Shown: one piece after another, positions 36,619 to 44,478 of the stretch
Layout: every line of letters begins with the position of its first letter
How positions within the stretch are numbered: the stretch's first letter is position 1
NCBI GenBank assembly: GCA_041395725.1
Contig: JAWKZW010000001.1
Location: 3,664,501 to 3,728,500 of the forward strand
Length of the DNA: 64,000 nt
Reading direction: 5' to 3'
Source of the DNA: Gammaproteobacteria bacterium
GTDB taxonomy: Bacteria; Pseudomonadota; Gammaproteobacteria; Pseudomonadales; Pseudohongiellaceae
Translations under genes and position numbers: made by a program
Notes under the pieces: generated by a model
What the model was told of the DNA's origin: nothing
What the model saw: the letters and a program-made list of their open reading frames with translations, nothing else
Database searches by the model: none

Positions 36619-37578
36619 TTACGCGGTGGGTACGCGTTCGCGAATGGTTTCCAGGACCTTGTCGGGAGTGATACCGCTGGCTTCGGCCTCGAAACTCAGC
36701 AGAATCCGGTGCCGCAGCGCGTCGAACATGACTTCCTGCACGTCATCCGGGCTGACAAAATCCCGTCCCTGGATCCAGGAGTGGGCGCGGGCACAGCGGT
36801 CGAGAGAGATTGTTCCTCGGGGGCTGGCTCCGTATTCCAGCCATTTGGCCAGGTCGTCGCCGTAGACTTCCGGCTTACGGGTCGCCATGATCAGCTGAAT
36901 GATGTACTCCTCGACTGCCGGCGCCATGTGCATCGCGAGGATTTCCTGGCGCGCTTCGAACAAATCGGACTGGGGGATTATCTTGGGCGGGGCAGGTATT
37001 TTGTTCTGCGCCTCATCTCTGACCAGATGCAGAATTTCCCGTTCGGCCTCGACAGCGGGGTAGTCGATGGTAACGTGCATCAGGAAGCGGTCCAGCTGAG
37101 CTTCCGGCAGCGGGTAGGTTCCTTCCTGTTCGATCGGGTTCTGGGTTGCCATTACCATGAACAGAGGCGGCAGGCTGAAGGACTCCCGCCCAACGCTCAC
37201 CTGGTGTTCCGCCATGGCTTCCAGTAACGCTGACTGTACCTTGGCGGGTGCCCGGTTGATCTCGTCGGCCAGCACCAGGTTGTGGAAAATCGGGCCTTGT
37301 TGAAAGCGAAACGATCCGTCTTCGGGGCGGAAAACCTCCGTACCGGTAATATCACTGGGAAGCAGGTCGGGAGTGAACTGGATACGGTGAAAATCACCTT
37401 CTATGGCCCGAGACAAGTCTTTGATAGCTTTGGTTTTTGCCAGACCAGGTGCACCCTCCACGAGGAGGTGTCCATCGGCTAACAGAGCAATCAGCAGGCG
37501 ATCAAGCAATTTTTCCTGGCCGATAATCTGGTGAGAAAGCCAGTTTTTCAGCTCTGTTATCATTTCGTGGTGGCTCAT
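36619..37578 (-). CDS. MoxR-family AAA+ ATPase (minus-strand module)
   Basis: A 319-aa AAA+ ATPase heading the Bat operon. The Walker A segment reads VEGAPGLAKTKAI, with Ala before the Lys instead of the usual Gly, which is common in this MoxR subfamily. Walker B is LVLADEINRA and the sensor segment is MATQNPIEQEGTYPLPEAQ. The plus-strand MoxR instead has GMGKT, so the two copies belong to different subfamilies rather than being a recent duplication. It is likely to act on the VWA proteins downstream. Confidence 0.94.
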   Translation of the reverse strand: MSHHEMITELKNWLSHQIIGQEKLLDRLLIALLADGHLLVEGAPGLAKTKAIKDLSRAIEGDFHRIQFTPDLLPSDITGTEVFRPEDGSFRFQQGPIFHNLVLADEINRAPAKVQSALLEAMAEHQVSVGRESFSLPPLFMVMATQNPIEQEGTYPLPEAQLDRFLMHVTIDYPAVEAEREILHLVRDEAQNKIPAPPKIIPQSDLFEARQEILAMHMAPAVEEYIIQLIMATRKPEVYGDDLAKWLEYGASPRGTISLDRCARAHSWIQGRDFVSPDDVQEVMFDALRHRILLSFEAEASGITPDKVLETIRERVPTA

Positions 37579-37815
37579 ATTGTTGTTCTCGATCGTTTTA
37601 AGCGGCTAATTATGACGAAGTCACGGATTTTAAACGTTTTCAGAGCGATGTCTAGGGAAGCTCCGATTAAATACTGTTCTGTATTGGCTTTCAGGCGCGT
37701 TCCCCGCTGGAGGCCTGTCGGGCGACCCGTTGGAGAGATTGCTCCCGCCGGCCGATACGGTTCAGCGAGAGAGACGGGCCGTCCGGCGAGTGAACAGAAC
37801 AGAAGGAATTCGGTT

Positions 37816-38061
37816 ATGGCTACCCTGATTGTCTATTCTACGGCTGGCTGTCATCTGTGCGAGCAAGCGGAGGCGCTGCTGTGTCAGCTGGCTCTGGAAA
37901 CACCGCTGGACTGGCAGACAGTGGATATCGCGACCGATGCGGAGCTGGTGGAACGATACGGTGTTCGAATTCCGGTTCTGGTCTGGCAGGGTAGTACCAT
38001 TGAGCTGGGCTGGCCCTTTGACCTCCAGCAGTTGCGGCACTTTATAGCTGCCGGGATCTAG
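37816..38061 (+). CDS. Glutaredoxin-like (DUF836) protein
   Basis: An 81-aa thioredoxin-fold protein. The N-terminus ATLIVYSTAGCHLCEQAEALL contains a CxxC pair (C12, C15); read in parts, YSTAGCHLCEQAE is the diagnostic piece. The cis-proline segment is YGVRIPVLVW. AAGGA lies upstream of the ATG. The frame is open for 285 bases further upstream, but that part has no family resemblance. Substrate unknown; probably a thiol-disulfide oxidoreductase. Confidence 0.8.
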   Translation: MATLIVYSTAGCHLCEQAEALLCQLALETPLDWQTVDIATDAELVERYGVRIPVLVWQGSTIELGWPFDLQQLRHFIAAGI

Positions 38062-38102
38062 CTGAAAGCGCCAGGTAAAACTCTATAATCGAGCTGCGGC
38101 AG

Positions 38103-38909
38103 TCAACCCGGCAGATGGAACAGAGCTCGTGCATTGGCTGTCGTCTGCCGGGCTAGTAGCCCGGTAGGGCAGCCGGTACAGCGGGCTACCATGGCGAGTA
38201 CTTCCGGCAGATAGCGAGGTTCATTGCGCCTTGAGCGCGGTGCCGGCCTGAGGCTTCGGGGCAGCAGGTAAGGCGCGTCGGTCTCCAGCAGCAGCCGGTC
38301 CCGGGGAATGTCCTTGACCAGGTCCTGCAGCGGCTTGCCCCGTCGTTCATCGCAAATCCATCCGGTAATGCCGATATACATGTCAAGGTCCAGGTAATCG
38401 AACAGTGCCTCCCTGCTGTCCGTGAAGCAATGCACAACGCCACCAGGCAGTCGGGAACGGAAGGATTTGAGTATCTGATAGAAACTGTCGTGGGCATCGC
38501 GCTGGTGCAGGAATACCGGTTTCTGAAGTTCGCAGGCCAGTTCGAGCTGGCGGGCAAAAGCCTGCTCCTGCTGCTGTCGGGGCGAATAGTCGCGATTGAA
38601 ATCCAGGCCCGTCTCACCTATGGCGACCACGGCAGGCTGCTGAGCACATTGTTTAACGGCGCGGTAAGCCTGTTCGTCAAAGGCGCTGGCTACATGGGGA
38701 TGGTATCCGGCGGTGCAGGTCAGGTAGTCAGGATGGGACTCACTCAGCGCCAGGGCGGCCCGGACGGATTCCAGGTCCGTACCGGTAACGATTATACGCT
38801 CGACACCGGCGCTGCGAGCCTGGCCCAGAACAGCGTCGAGGTCGTGTTCAAAGGCGCTGTGGCTGAGGTTGGCACCTATATCGATCAGGGCTGGAGGGGC
38901 AGTATCCAT
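38103..38909 (-). CDS. tatD: TatD family metal-dependent DNase
   Basis: A 268-aa TIM-barrel hydrolase. It resembles E. coli TatD itself: DIGANLSH at the N-terminus in place of the HxH of YcfH-type members, GETGLDFNRDYS, VHCFTDSREALF, ITGWICDERRG and LLLETDAPYLLP. TatD has 3'-5' exonuclease activity on DNA and RNA in E. coli. It is convergent with the glutaredoxin-like gene, 41 bases away. Confidence 0.93.
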   Translation of the reverse strand: MDTAPPALIDIGANLSHSAFEHDLDAVLGQARSAGVERIIVTGTDLESVRAALALSESHPDYLTCTAGYHPHVASAFDEQAYRAVKQCAQQPAVVAIGETGLDFNRDYSPRQQQEQAFARQLELACELQKPVFLHQRDAHDSFYQILKSFRSRLPGGVVHCFTDSREALFDYLDLDMYIGITGWICDERRGKPLQDLVKDIPRDRLLLETDAPYLLPRSLRPAPRSRRNEPRYLPEVLAMVARCTGCPTGLLARQTTANARALFHLPG

Positions 38910-38975
38910 AGGGTCGCTACTGTACGCACAGTGGCAGTCCAGCTCAAGTCTTGTCAGGGAAAACGAAACCGGGGC

Positions 38976-38990
38976 GCAACTCAGAGTTGC
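38976..38990. repeat. Perfect short inverted repeat in tatD-ilvE gap
   Basis: GCAACTC and GAGTTGC flank a single A: a 15-base near-palindrome. It is nested in a wider CGAAAC (38964-38969) / GTTTCG (38998-39003) pair. It lies just behind the divergent tatD start and could be an operator or a structured leader. Function unknown. Confidence 0.45.
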
Positions 38991-39062
38991 TGTTCACGTT
39001 TCGGGTGATGCGGTGACTGCGCTGTTGTCCTTATGGGGGGGGGCTGATGGTTGGGCCATGTG

Positions 39063-39091
39063 TGGAAAATGCTTGGCCAATAGCCGATAAT
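39063..39091 (+). promoter_or_regulatory. Candidate sigma-70 promoter for ilvE
   Basis: TGGAAA (39063-39068) and GATAAT (39086-39091) are separated by 17 bases; the -10 matches five of six consensus bases. The predicted transcript starts roughly 90 bases before the ilvE ATG. A G9 run lies at 39035-39043 just upstream. Confidence 0.35.
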
Positions 39092-39189
39092 ACGCCCGCA
39101 TTCCGCACCGGACGAGGGTCAGCAGGCCCCAGGTAGCAGCACGTTACGCCCGGTCTCAGATTCAGCGGTTTATTTAACTCAGCAACAGA

Positions 39190-40236
39190 ATGGGAATTAT
39201 CTTGGAAAAGAAAGCATTGAACTGGTCCGAGCTCGGTTTTCAATACAAAAAAACTGACTATCGTTTTACTGCCAGCTACCGCGACGGCAACTGGTCGGAC
39301 GGGGAACTGGTGGAGTCAGAAATAATTCCGATTCATGAGGGAGCGCCCGCGCTGCACTACGCGCAACAGTGTTTTGAAGGCATGAAGGCGCAGACCGCTC
39401 CGGACGGCAGAGTGCTGCTGTTTCGTCCAGAGCTGAACAGCGAACGGATGAATCAGGCGGCCGCGCGCCTGCTGATGCCGGAGGTGCCCAGAGACCTGTT
39501 TATCCATGCTGTCGAGGAAGCAGTAAGGGCGAACTATGCCTGGATACCACCCTATGGTTCCGGTGCCTCCTTATATATACGGCCTCTGCTGATCGGGGTC
39601 GGTGAAAACCTGGGGCTGCGGCCGGCAAAGATATTTGAATTCCGGGTGTTTGTATCGCCGGTAGGGCCTTACTATTCCAGCAATGGCATGGCCGTTATTT
39701 CTCTGGCAGTTTCCGATATCGACCGGGCAGCACCCCACGGGACCGGCAATTTTAAAGTAGGGGCAAATTACGCCGGAGGCCTGATGGCTACTCGCGAGGC
39801 GCAGGCCAAAGGTGCTGACGAGGCGCTGTATCTGGATGCGGCGCAAAGGCGTTTCATCGATGAGGCCGGTTCGGCTAATATCCTTATTTCCATGACCGGC
39901 AATCGCTTTGTAACACCCCGATCCGATGCTGTGCTACCCAGTATTACCCGCCGATCACTGATGGTGCTCGCCGAAGACCGGCTTAAGTTAAACACAGAGT
40001 GTCGTCCCATCGACCTGCGGGCAGAGCTTCAGGATTTTCAAGAAGTGGCTGCCTGTGGGACGGCGGCCGTGTTATCGCCGGTTGGTAAAATCTGGTTCGA
40101 CGGTCAATGGCACAGCTTTCACGATGACGGTAAGTCGGTCGGTCCGGTCATGCAGGAGCTCTACGATCTGCTGGTGGGAATACAGCGGGGCGAACTCGCT
40201 GACCCTTACGGCTGGGTTCACGAAGTATCGATCTGA
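39190..40236 (+). CDS. ilvE: Branched-chain amino acid aminotransferase
   Basis: Class IV PLP aminotransferase, 348 aa, transferring amino groups between glutamate and the keto acids of Leu, Ile and Val. It belongs to the longer BCAT type (as in Bacillus and animals): LHYAQQCFEGMKA, and the PLP lysine K189 in GTGNFKVGANYAGG. It would carry out the last leucine step in a genome region that also has leuCD. The ATG at 39190 has no strong ribosome binding site; an in-frame TTG at 39202 is a possible alternative. Confidence 0.94.
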   Translation: MGIILEKKALNWSELGFQYKKTDYRFTASYRDGNWSDGELVESEIIPIHEGAPALHYAQQCFEGMKAQTAPDGRVLLFRPELNSERMNQAAARLLMPEVPRDLFIHAVEEAVRANYAWIPPYGSGASLYIRPLLIGVGENLGLRPAKIFEFRVFVSPVGPYYSSNGMAVISLAVSDIDRAAPHGTGNFKVGANYAGGLMATREAQAKGADEALYLDAAQRRFIDEAGSANILISMTGNRFVTPRSDAVLPSITRRSLMVLAEDRLKLNTECRPIDLRAELQDFQEVAACGTAAVLSPVGKIWFDGQWHSFHDDGKSVGPVMQELYDLLVGIQRGELADPYGWVHEVSI

Positions 40237-40249
40237 GCCAAACTAATGA

Positions 40250-40279
40250 ACGGCGGCCGGCCTGCAGGCCGGTTGCCGT
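40250..40279 (+). terminator. Strong stem-loop after ilvE
   Basis: ACGGC-GG-CCGGCC, loop TGCA, GGCCGG-TT-GCCGT. The DNA contains a perfect 16-base palindrome (40257-40272). In RNA the GG/TT positions can form G-U pairs, extending the stem to 13 pairs. No T tract follows, so termination may need help. It lies 13 bases after the ilvE stop. Confidence 0.5.
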
Positions 40280-40284
40280 CGCAC

Positions 40285-40396
40285 CCCGATTTCCCCTGTC
40301 AGCAGACTCCTTATGGCCGCCAGAGGACAGGTGACAGGCGTTTGGCCACCACCGGCCGGGCCCGATTTCCCCCGTCACTCAAGTAACAGACTCTTA
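40285..40396 (+). repeat. Imperfect direct repeats upstream of topA
   Basis: CCCGATTTCCCCTGTCA then CAGACTCCTTA (about 40285-40313) recurs as CCCGATTTCCCCCGTCA then CAGACTCTTA (40361-40396) with one substitution in the first part and a somewhat longer spacer. The second copy ends just before the topA -35. Purpose unknown. Confidence 0.6.
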
Positions 40397-40406
40397 CAAC
40401 AAAAAC

Positions 40407-40435
40407 TTGACCGGGCAGAGACTAGCCCTTATATA
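40407..40435 (+). promoter_or_regulatory. Sigma-70 promoter for topA
   Basis: TTGACC (40407-40412) and TATATA (40430-40435) with exactly 17 bases between them, close to consensus. Transcription would start near 40442, about 50 bases before the topA ATG. topA promoters are commonly supercoiling-sensitive, but nothing here shows that directly. Confidence 0.6.
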
Positions 40436-40493
40436 TGTGCGCTTTGCAAAATTCCGGCAGCGCTGTGCCCAAATCAAGGAAGTTATAATTTCA

Positions 40494-43160
40494 ATGTCTA
40501 AATCTCTGGTCATCGTAGAGTCTCCTGCCAAAGCCAAGACCATAAACAAGTATCTGGGACCAGAGTTCATCGTTAAATCCAGTATCGGCCACATCCGGGA
40601 TCTGCCAACCTCCGGCAGCTCCAGCGGCAGCGATCCCAAGGCCAGGGCCGCGGCCGCGGCAGAAACCCGCAAGATGAGCGCCGAAAAGAAAGCGGTGCAT
40701 CGCAAAATCAAACAGAAAGAACAGCTTGTCAAACGAATGGGCGTGGACCCTGAGCACGACTGGCAGGCCAATTATGAAATCCTGCCCGGTAAGGAAAAGG
40801 TGGTCAATGAACTGCGCAAGCTGGCCAAGTCGGCCGATCGGGTTTACCTGGCTACTGACCTTGACAGGGAAGGGGAAGCCATCGCCTGGCATCTGAAGGA
40901 AGCAATCGGCGGCGACCCATCCCGTTATAAACGCGTTGTGTTCAACGAGATCACCAAGCGCGCTATCCAGGAGGCCTTCTCCGAGCCGGGTGAACTGGAT
41001 ATGCGTTATGTGGAAGCGCAGCAGGCCAGGCGCTTTCTGGATCGCGTGGTGGGCTTCATGGTTTCACCGCTTTTATGGGCGAAGGTGGCGCGAGGTCTTT
41101 CCGCTGGACGCGTCCAATCGGTTGCAGTGCGACTGGTGGTGGAACGGGAGCAGGAAATCCGGGCCTTCATTCCGGAGGAATACTGGGAGGTGTTCGCCGA
41201 CCTGGAGTCCAGTGATCATGACAAGCTGCGCTGTCAGGTAGTCAAGGAAGCGGGCAAAAATTTCCGGCCCGGCAGTAAAGACGAAACCGACAGGGCGGTC
41301 ACGTTGCTGCAAAGCGCCGGGTACCAGGTTATTCAGCGTGACGACAAGCCCACTTCGTCAAAACCACGCCCTCCTTTAATCACCTCGACATTGCAACAGG
41401 CCGCCAGTACACGACTGGGGTTCGGGGTGAAGAAGACCATGATGATGGCCCAGCGGCTTTACGAAGCCGGCTATATCACCTACATGCGTACTGACTCGAC
41501 ACACCTGAGTGACGACTCTATTGCCATGTCGCGGGACTACATCCTCAAAGCCTTTGGTGACCGTTACCTGCCGGCACAGCCGCTGCGCTACAGCTCCAAA
41601 GAGGGTGCCCAGGAAGCGCACGAGGCGATCCGACCCACGGATGCGAATGTCCGTGCCGAGCAGCTCAACAACATGGAACACGACGCGGTGCGGCTGTATA
41701 ACCTGATCTGGCAGTTTTTCCTCGCCTGTCAGATGCCCAGGGCCGAGTACCTGAGCAGCACGCTGACCATAGGTGCGGGCGACTTCGAATTACGCGCCAA
41801 GGGGCGCATCATGAAGTTTGACGGTTACCTGCGGGTCATGCCGGGTAAAGAGGATGATGTGGTATTACCGGCCCTGGAGGTGGATGATCAGCTGCAGTTG
41901 AACAAGCTGGATCCAATACAGAACTTTACCCGACCGCCGCCCCGGTTCACCGAGGCCAGCCTGGTCAAGGAGCTTGAAAAGCGGGACATCGGCAGGCCAT
42001 CGACTTATGCCGCGATTATTTCCACGATTCAGGACCGCGGTTACGTCAAACTGGAAAACAAGCGCTTTCACGCCCTCAAGATGGGTGACATTGTGTCCGA
42101 GCGGTTGCTGGAAAGTTTCAGTGAGTTGATGAGTTACGATTTCACGGCGCGCATGGAAGATGCCCTCGATGATGTCGCCAACGGCAAGCGCAGCTGGAAA
42201 GATCTGCTGGATGAGTTTTATAAAGGTTTCCTCAAGCAGCTTGAAAAAGCGGAATCTGAAAATGATGGCATGCGCACCAATAACCCTACGGATACGGACA
42301 TTCCGTGTCCCAAGTGCGGGCGCAATATGCAGATTCGTACGGCTTCAACCGGCGTTTTTCTCGGCTGCTCGGGGTATTCATTGCCGCCCAAGGAGCGTTG
42401 TAAAAGTACTATCAATCTGACGCCCGGTGACGAGGCCATCCGCACCGACAACGTGGAAGAGGCGGAGGAGCAGGAGAATGTGCAGCTGCGCCACAAGCAC
42501 CGTTGTAAAAAATGCGGGACGGCCATGGACGCGTATCTGATCGATGAGAACAGAAAGCTGCATGTCTGTGGCAACAATCCCGATTGTCCCGGCTACGAGG
42601 TTGAAGAGGGTAAATTCAAGATTCGAGGTTATGACGGGCCGGTCATCGAGTGTGACAAATGCGGCGCGGAGATGCAGTTAAAGACCGGACGGTTCGGTAA
42701 ATATTTTGGTTGTACCAGCGAGTCCTGCAAAAATACCCGTAAGTTACTTCGAAGCGGTCAGCCGGCGCCGCCCAAAATGGACCCTGTGCCAATGCCGGAG
42801 CTGCAATGCGAAACCGTGGAGGATCATTATATTCTGCGTGATGGGGCGTCGGGGCTGTTTCTGGCGGCCAGCAAGTTTCCCAAGAATCGCGAAACCAGGG
42901 CGCCCCTGGTGGAGGAGCTGCTGCCTCACAAAGACGAGATTGACCCCAAGTATGCTTACCTGATGGAAGCTCCGGTCAAGGATGACGAGGGTAACAAAAC
43001 CCTGGTGCGGTTCAGTCGAAAAACCCAGGAGCAATACGTCCAGACAGAGGTGGATAAGAAGGCTACTGGTTGGAAAGCGTTCTATCGGGATGGTCGATGG
43101 GTTGTCAGCAAGCCGGAAGCCAAGTCTGGCGTCCGCAAGAAACCCGGCAAGAAGAAATAG
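40494..43160 (+). CDS. topA: DNA topoisomerase I
   Basis: Type IA topoisomerase relaxing negative supercoils. It has 888 aa from the ATG at 40494, preceded by AAGGAAG; the frame is open further upstream through the promoter and can be ignored. The Toprim domain is LVIVESPAKAKTI with the acidic DLDREGEAIAWHL; the active tyrosine is Y330 in YITYMRTDST. Three C-terminal zinc ribbons begin near residues 605 (CPKCGRN), 671 (CKKCGTA) and 719 (CDKCGAE). All expected parts are intact. Confidence 0.98.
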   Translation: MSKSLVIVESPAKAKTINKYLGPEFIVKSSIGHIRDLPTSGSSSGSDPKARAAAAAETRKMSAEKKAVHRKIKQKEQLVKRMGVDPEHDWQANYEILPGKEKVVNELRKLAKSADRVYLATDLDREGEAIAWHLKEAIGGDPSRYKRVVFNEITKRAIQEAFSEPGELDMRYVEAQQARRFLDRVVGFMVSPLLWAKVARGLSAGRVQSVAVRLVVEREQEIRAFIPEEYWEVFADLESSDHDKLRCQVVKEAGKNFRPGSKDETDRAVTLLQSAGYQVIQRDDKPTSSKPRPPLITSTLQQAASTRLGFGVKKTMMMAQRLYEAGYITYMRTDSTHLSDDSIAMSRDYILKAFGDRYLPAQPLRYSSKEGAQEAHEAIRPTDANVRAEQLNNMEHDAVRLYNLIWQFFLACQMPRAEYLSSTLTIGAGDFELRAKGRIMKFDGYLRVMPGKEDDVVLPALEVDDQLQLNKLDPIQNFTRPPPRFTEASLVKELEKRDIGRPSTYAAIISTIQDRGYVKLENKRFHALKMGDIVSERLLESFSELMSYDFTARMEDALDDVANGKRSWKDLLDEFYKGFLKQLEKAESENDGMRTNNPTDTDIPCPKCGRNMQIRTASTGVFLGCSGYSLPPKERCKSTINLTPGDEAIRTDNVEEAEEQENVQLRHKHRCKKCGTAMDAYLIDENRKLHVCGNNPDCPGYEVEEGKFKIRGYDGPVIECDKCGAEMQLKTGRFGKYFGCTSESCKNTRKLLRSGQPAPPKMDPVPMPELQCETVEDHYILRDGASGLFLAASKFPKNRETRAPLVEELLPHKDEIDPKYAYLMEAPVKDDEGNKTLVRFSRKTQEQYVQTEVDKKATGWKAFYRDGRWVVSKPEAKSGVRKKPGKKK

Positions 43161-43176
43161 ACCGGGCGGAGATCAG

Positions 43177-43204
43177 CGCCATTACAGTCGGCGTGGTAAT
43201 GGCG
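43177..43204. terminator. Stem-loop between convergent topA and lexA
   Basis: CGCCATTAC (43177-43185) and GTAATGGCG (43196-43204) form a perfect nine-base stem with a ten-base loop, centred between the two stop codons (56-base gap). It could end transcription from either side, though there is no T tract. Confidence 0.5.
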
Positions 43205-43216
43205 TGACCGGCTCCG

Positions 43217-43825
43217 CTAGAGCTGTCTGCGAATCACGCCGACACTCACCCCCTCAATGTCAAACGGTTGCGTTCGCAGGTCTACCTCGATAGGAGCAAA
43301 ATCCGGGTTCTCCGCGACAAGCTGTATGCGGTGCCGGCTTCGGGTGGTCTGCAGGCGCTTGACTGTCACCTCCTCACCGAGACGCGCAACAATGATGTCT
43401 CCGTTATTGGCCCGGGTGGTCTTGTGTACCGCCAGCAGATCACCTTCGAATATACCCGCATTCACCATGCTGGAGCCTTTCACCGTCAGCAGATAATCCG
43501 CCCGCGGATTGAACATCTGGGGCGGTATTTCGCAGTACTCCGCAATACACTCGGTGGCCAGAATGGGGCTGCCGGCAGCCACCTGTCCTACCACCGGAAG
43601 GCCGGTATGTTCCGGGACCGGAAGCCGGATACCCCGGGAAGTACCGGGGAGCATCTCGATTGCGCCCTTGCGAGCCAGCGCGCGCAGGTGTTCTTCAGCG
43701 GCATTGGGAGACTTGAAGCCCATTTTCTCCGCAATTTCCGAACGAGTTGGCGGAAAGCCCGTATCCTGCAGATAGTCCCTGATGAAGGTAAGTATTTCTT
43801 CCTGGCGAGGCGTAAGCTTGATCAT
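43217..43825 (-). CDS. lexA: LexA repressor
   Basis: SOS-response repressor and self-cleaving protease, 202 aa. The N-terminal winged helix has LTPRQEEILTFI and FPPTRSEIAEKMGF. The cleavage site is A84-G85 (QVAAGSP), and the catalytic dyad is S119 (VKGSSMVNAG) and K156 (EVTVKRL), matching E. coli numbering exactly. A LexA box overlaps its own promoter, so it is autoregulated. No sulA-like gene follows; the next gene is convergent topA. Confidence 0.98.
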   Translation of the reverse strand: MIKLTPRQEEILTFIRDYLQDTGFPPTRSEIAEKMGFKSPNAAEEHLRALARKGAIEMLPGTSRGIRLPVPEHTGLPVVGQVAAGSPILATECIAEYCEIPPQMFNPRADYLLTVKGSSMVNAGIFEGDLLAVHKTTRANNGDIIVARLGEEVTVKRLQTTRSRHRIQLVAENPDFAPIEVDLRTQPFDIEGVSVGVIRRQL

Positions 43826-43851
43826 GGAGAAGCACCCTGGGGATCGTAGGC

Positions 43852-43867
43852 CTGTAATTATATACAG
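43852..43867. promoter_or_regulatory. LexA box in the lexA promoter
   Basis: CTGTAATTATATACAG is a perfect CTGT-N8-ACAG SOS operator, 27 bases from the lexA ATG. On the minus strand it contains a consensus TATAAT -10 (43857-43862). Confidence 0.9.
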
Positions 43868-43885
43868 TTATCTGCCGATGACCAA
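43857..43885 (-). promoter_or_regulatory. Sigma-70 promoter of lexA
   Basis: Minus strand: TTGGTC (43885-43880), 17 bases, TATAAT (43862-43857). The -10 is consensus and lies within the LexA box, so repressor binding would block RNA polymerase directly. Confidence 0.65.
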
Positions 43886-43923
43886 GCTTCTTAAGGGCGC
43901 CAGTTCCGAGGCTGGCCCGGTCC

Positions 43924-44250
43924 CTAGAGGATCTGGAAGTCGTCACCAAGGTCCAGCAGGTCCGGTTCCAGATCGGTCAACGCGCCGGACCAGTTTTCCG
44001 GGATGATGGCCTGGTCGTGGTACTGGCTGTCCTCCTTGTTGACTTCGTAGGGAGTCCGCCAGTCCTCGGGCGCTTCGGCGGCGAGCAGCGGCAGTTGTTG
44101 CCAGGTGGACAGATCGAACTCGCCGACCTCCCCATCCAGATGCTGATACTCGATAGTACCGCTCTCCTCATCGATCGCGACGACTTCGAAGATTGTGCCG
44201 CTATTGAGATCCTGGTACCAGGCCGAAATTTCAGCTGCCAGATGATTCAT
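43924..44250 (-). CDS. Small acidic protein, DUF6763-like
   Basis: A 108-aa soluble acidic protein. The pattern WYQDLNSGTIFEVVAIDEESG, read as WYQDLNSGTIFEVVAID, and the IEYQHLDGEVGEFDLSTW region resemble the small DUF6763 family of gammaproteobacteria. No catalytic motif is visible and function is unknown. A strong GGAGG ribosome binding site precedes the ATG, which supports translation. It is upstream of lexA on the same strand (98-base gap) and divergent from nagZ. Confidence 0.7.
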   Translation of the reverse strand: MNHLAAEISAWYQDLNSGTIFEVVAIDEESGTIEYQHLDGEVGEFDLSTWQQLPLLAAEAPEDWRTPYEVNKEDSQYHDQAIIPENWSGALTDLEPDLLDLGDDFQIL

Positions 44251-44340
44251 CCTCCACTCTCCTCCAAGCCGGTTTACTGTGGTGTTTCAATCTCCTGATC
44301 GGCAACTTCCCGTTTGCGTAAGGCTCCTGAATTACATTCC

Positions 44341-44368
44341 TTGATAAGGCACTTACTGACCTTATACG
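44341..44368 (+). promoter_or_regulatory. Candidate promoter upstream of nagZ
   Basis: TTGATA (44341-44346), 16 bases, TATACG (44363-44368). It would give a leader of about 105 bases before the nagZ ATG. Confidence 0.35.
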
Positions 44369-44478
44369 CCTGTTGCCGGGCTGGAATCAAGTCGTGTCGA
44401 TTAATCCCCGGGAGATTTTGATCTGGCTCTACCTTCTGTGATAATGCCGGCGATCAGACTATTCAGAGAAAGCACGGT

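Noticed and set aside
35087..37227. Long plus-strand frames opposite DUF4381, DUF58 and moxR, up to about 375 codons
   Set aside because: The minus-strand genes are clear family members with coupled starts; the opposite frames have no recognisable content.
37531..37815. Possible N-terminal extension of the glutaredoxin-like protein
   Set aside because: The upstream codons do not resemble the family, overlap the divergent moxR start and lie before a good ribosome binding site and ATG at 37816.
38084..38089. Perfect TATAAT between the glutaredoxin-like gene and tatD
   Set aside because: No -35 at suitable distance, and on the plus strand it would read only into the antisense of tatD.
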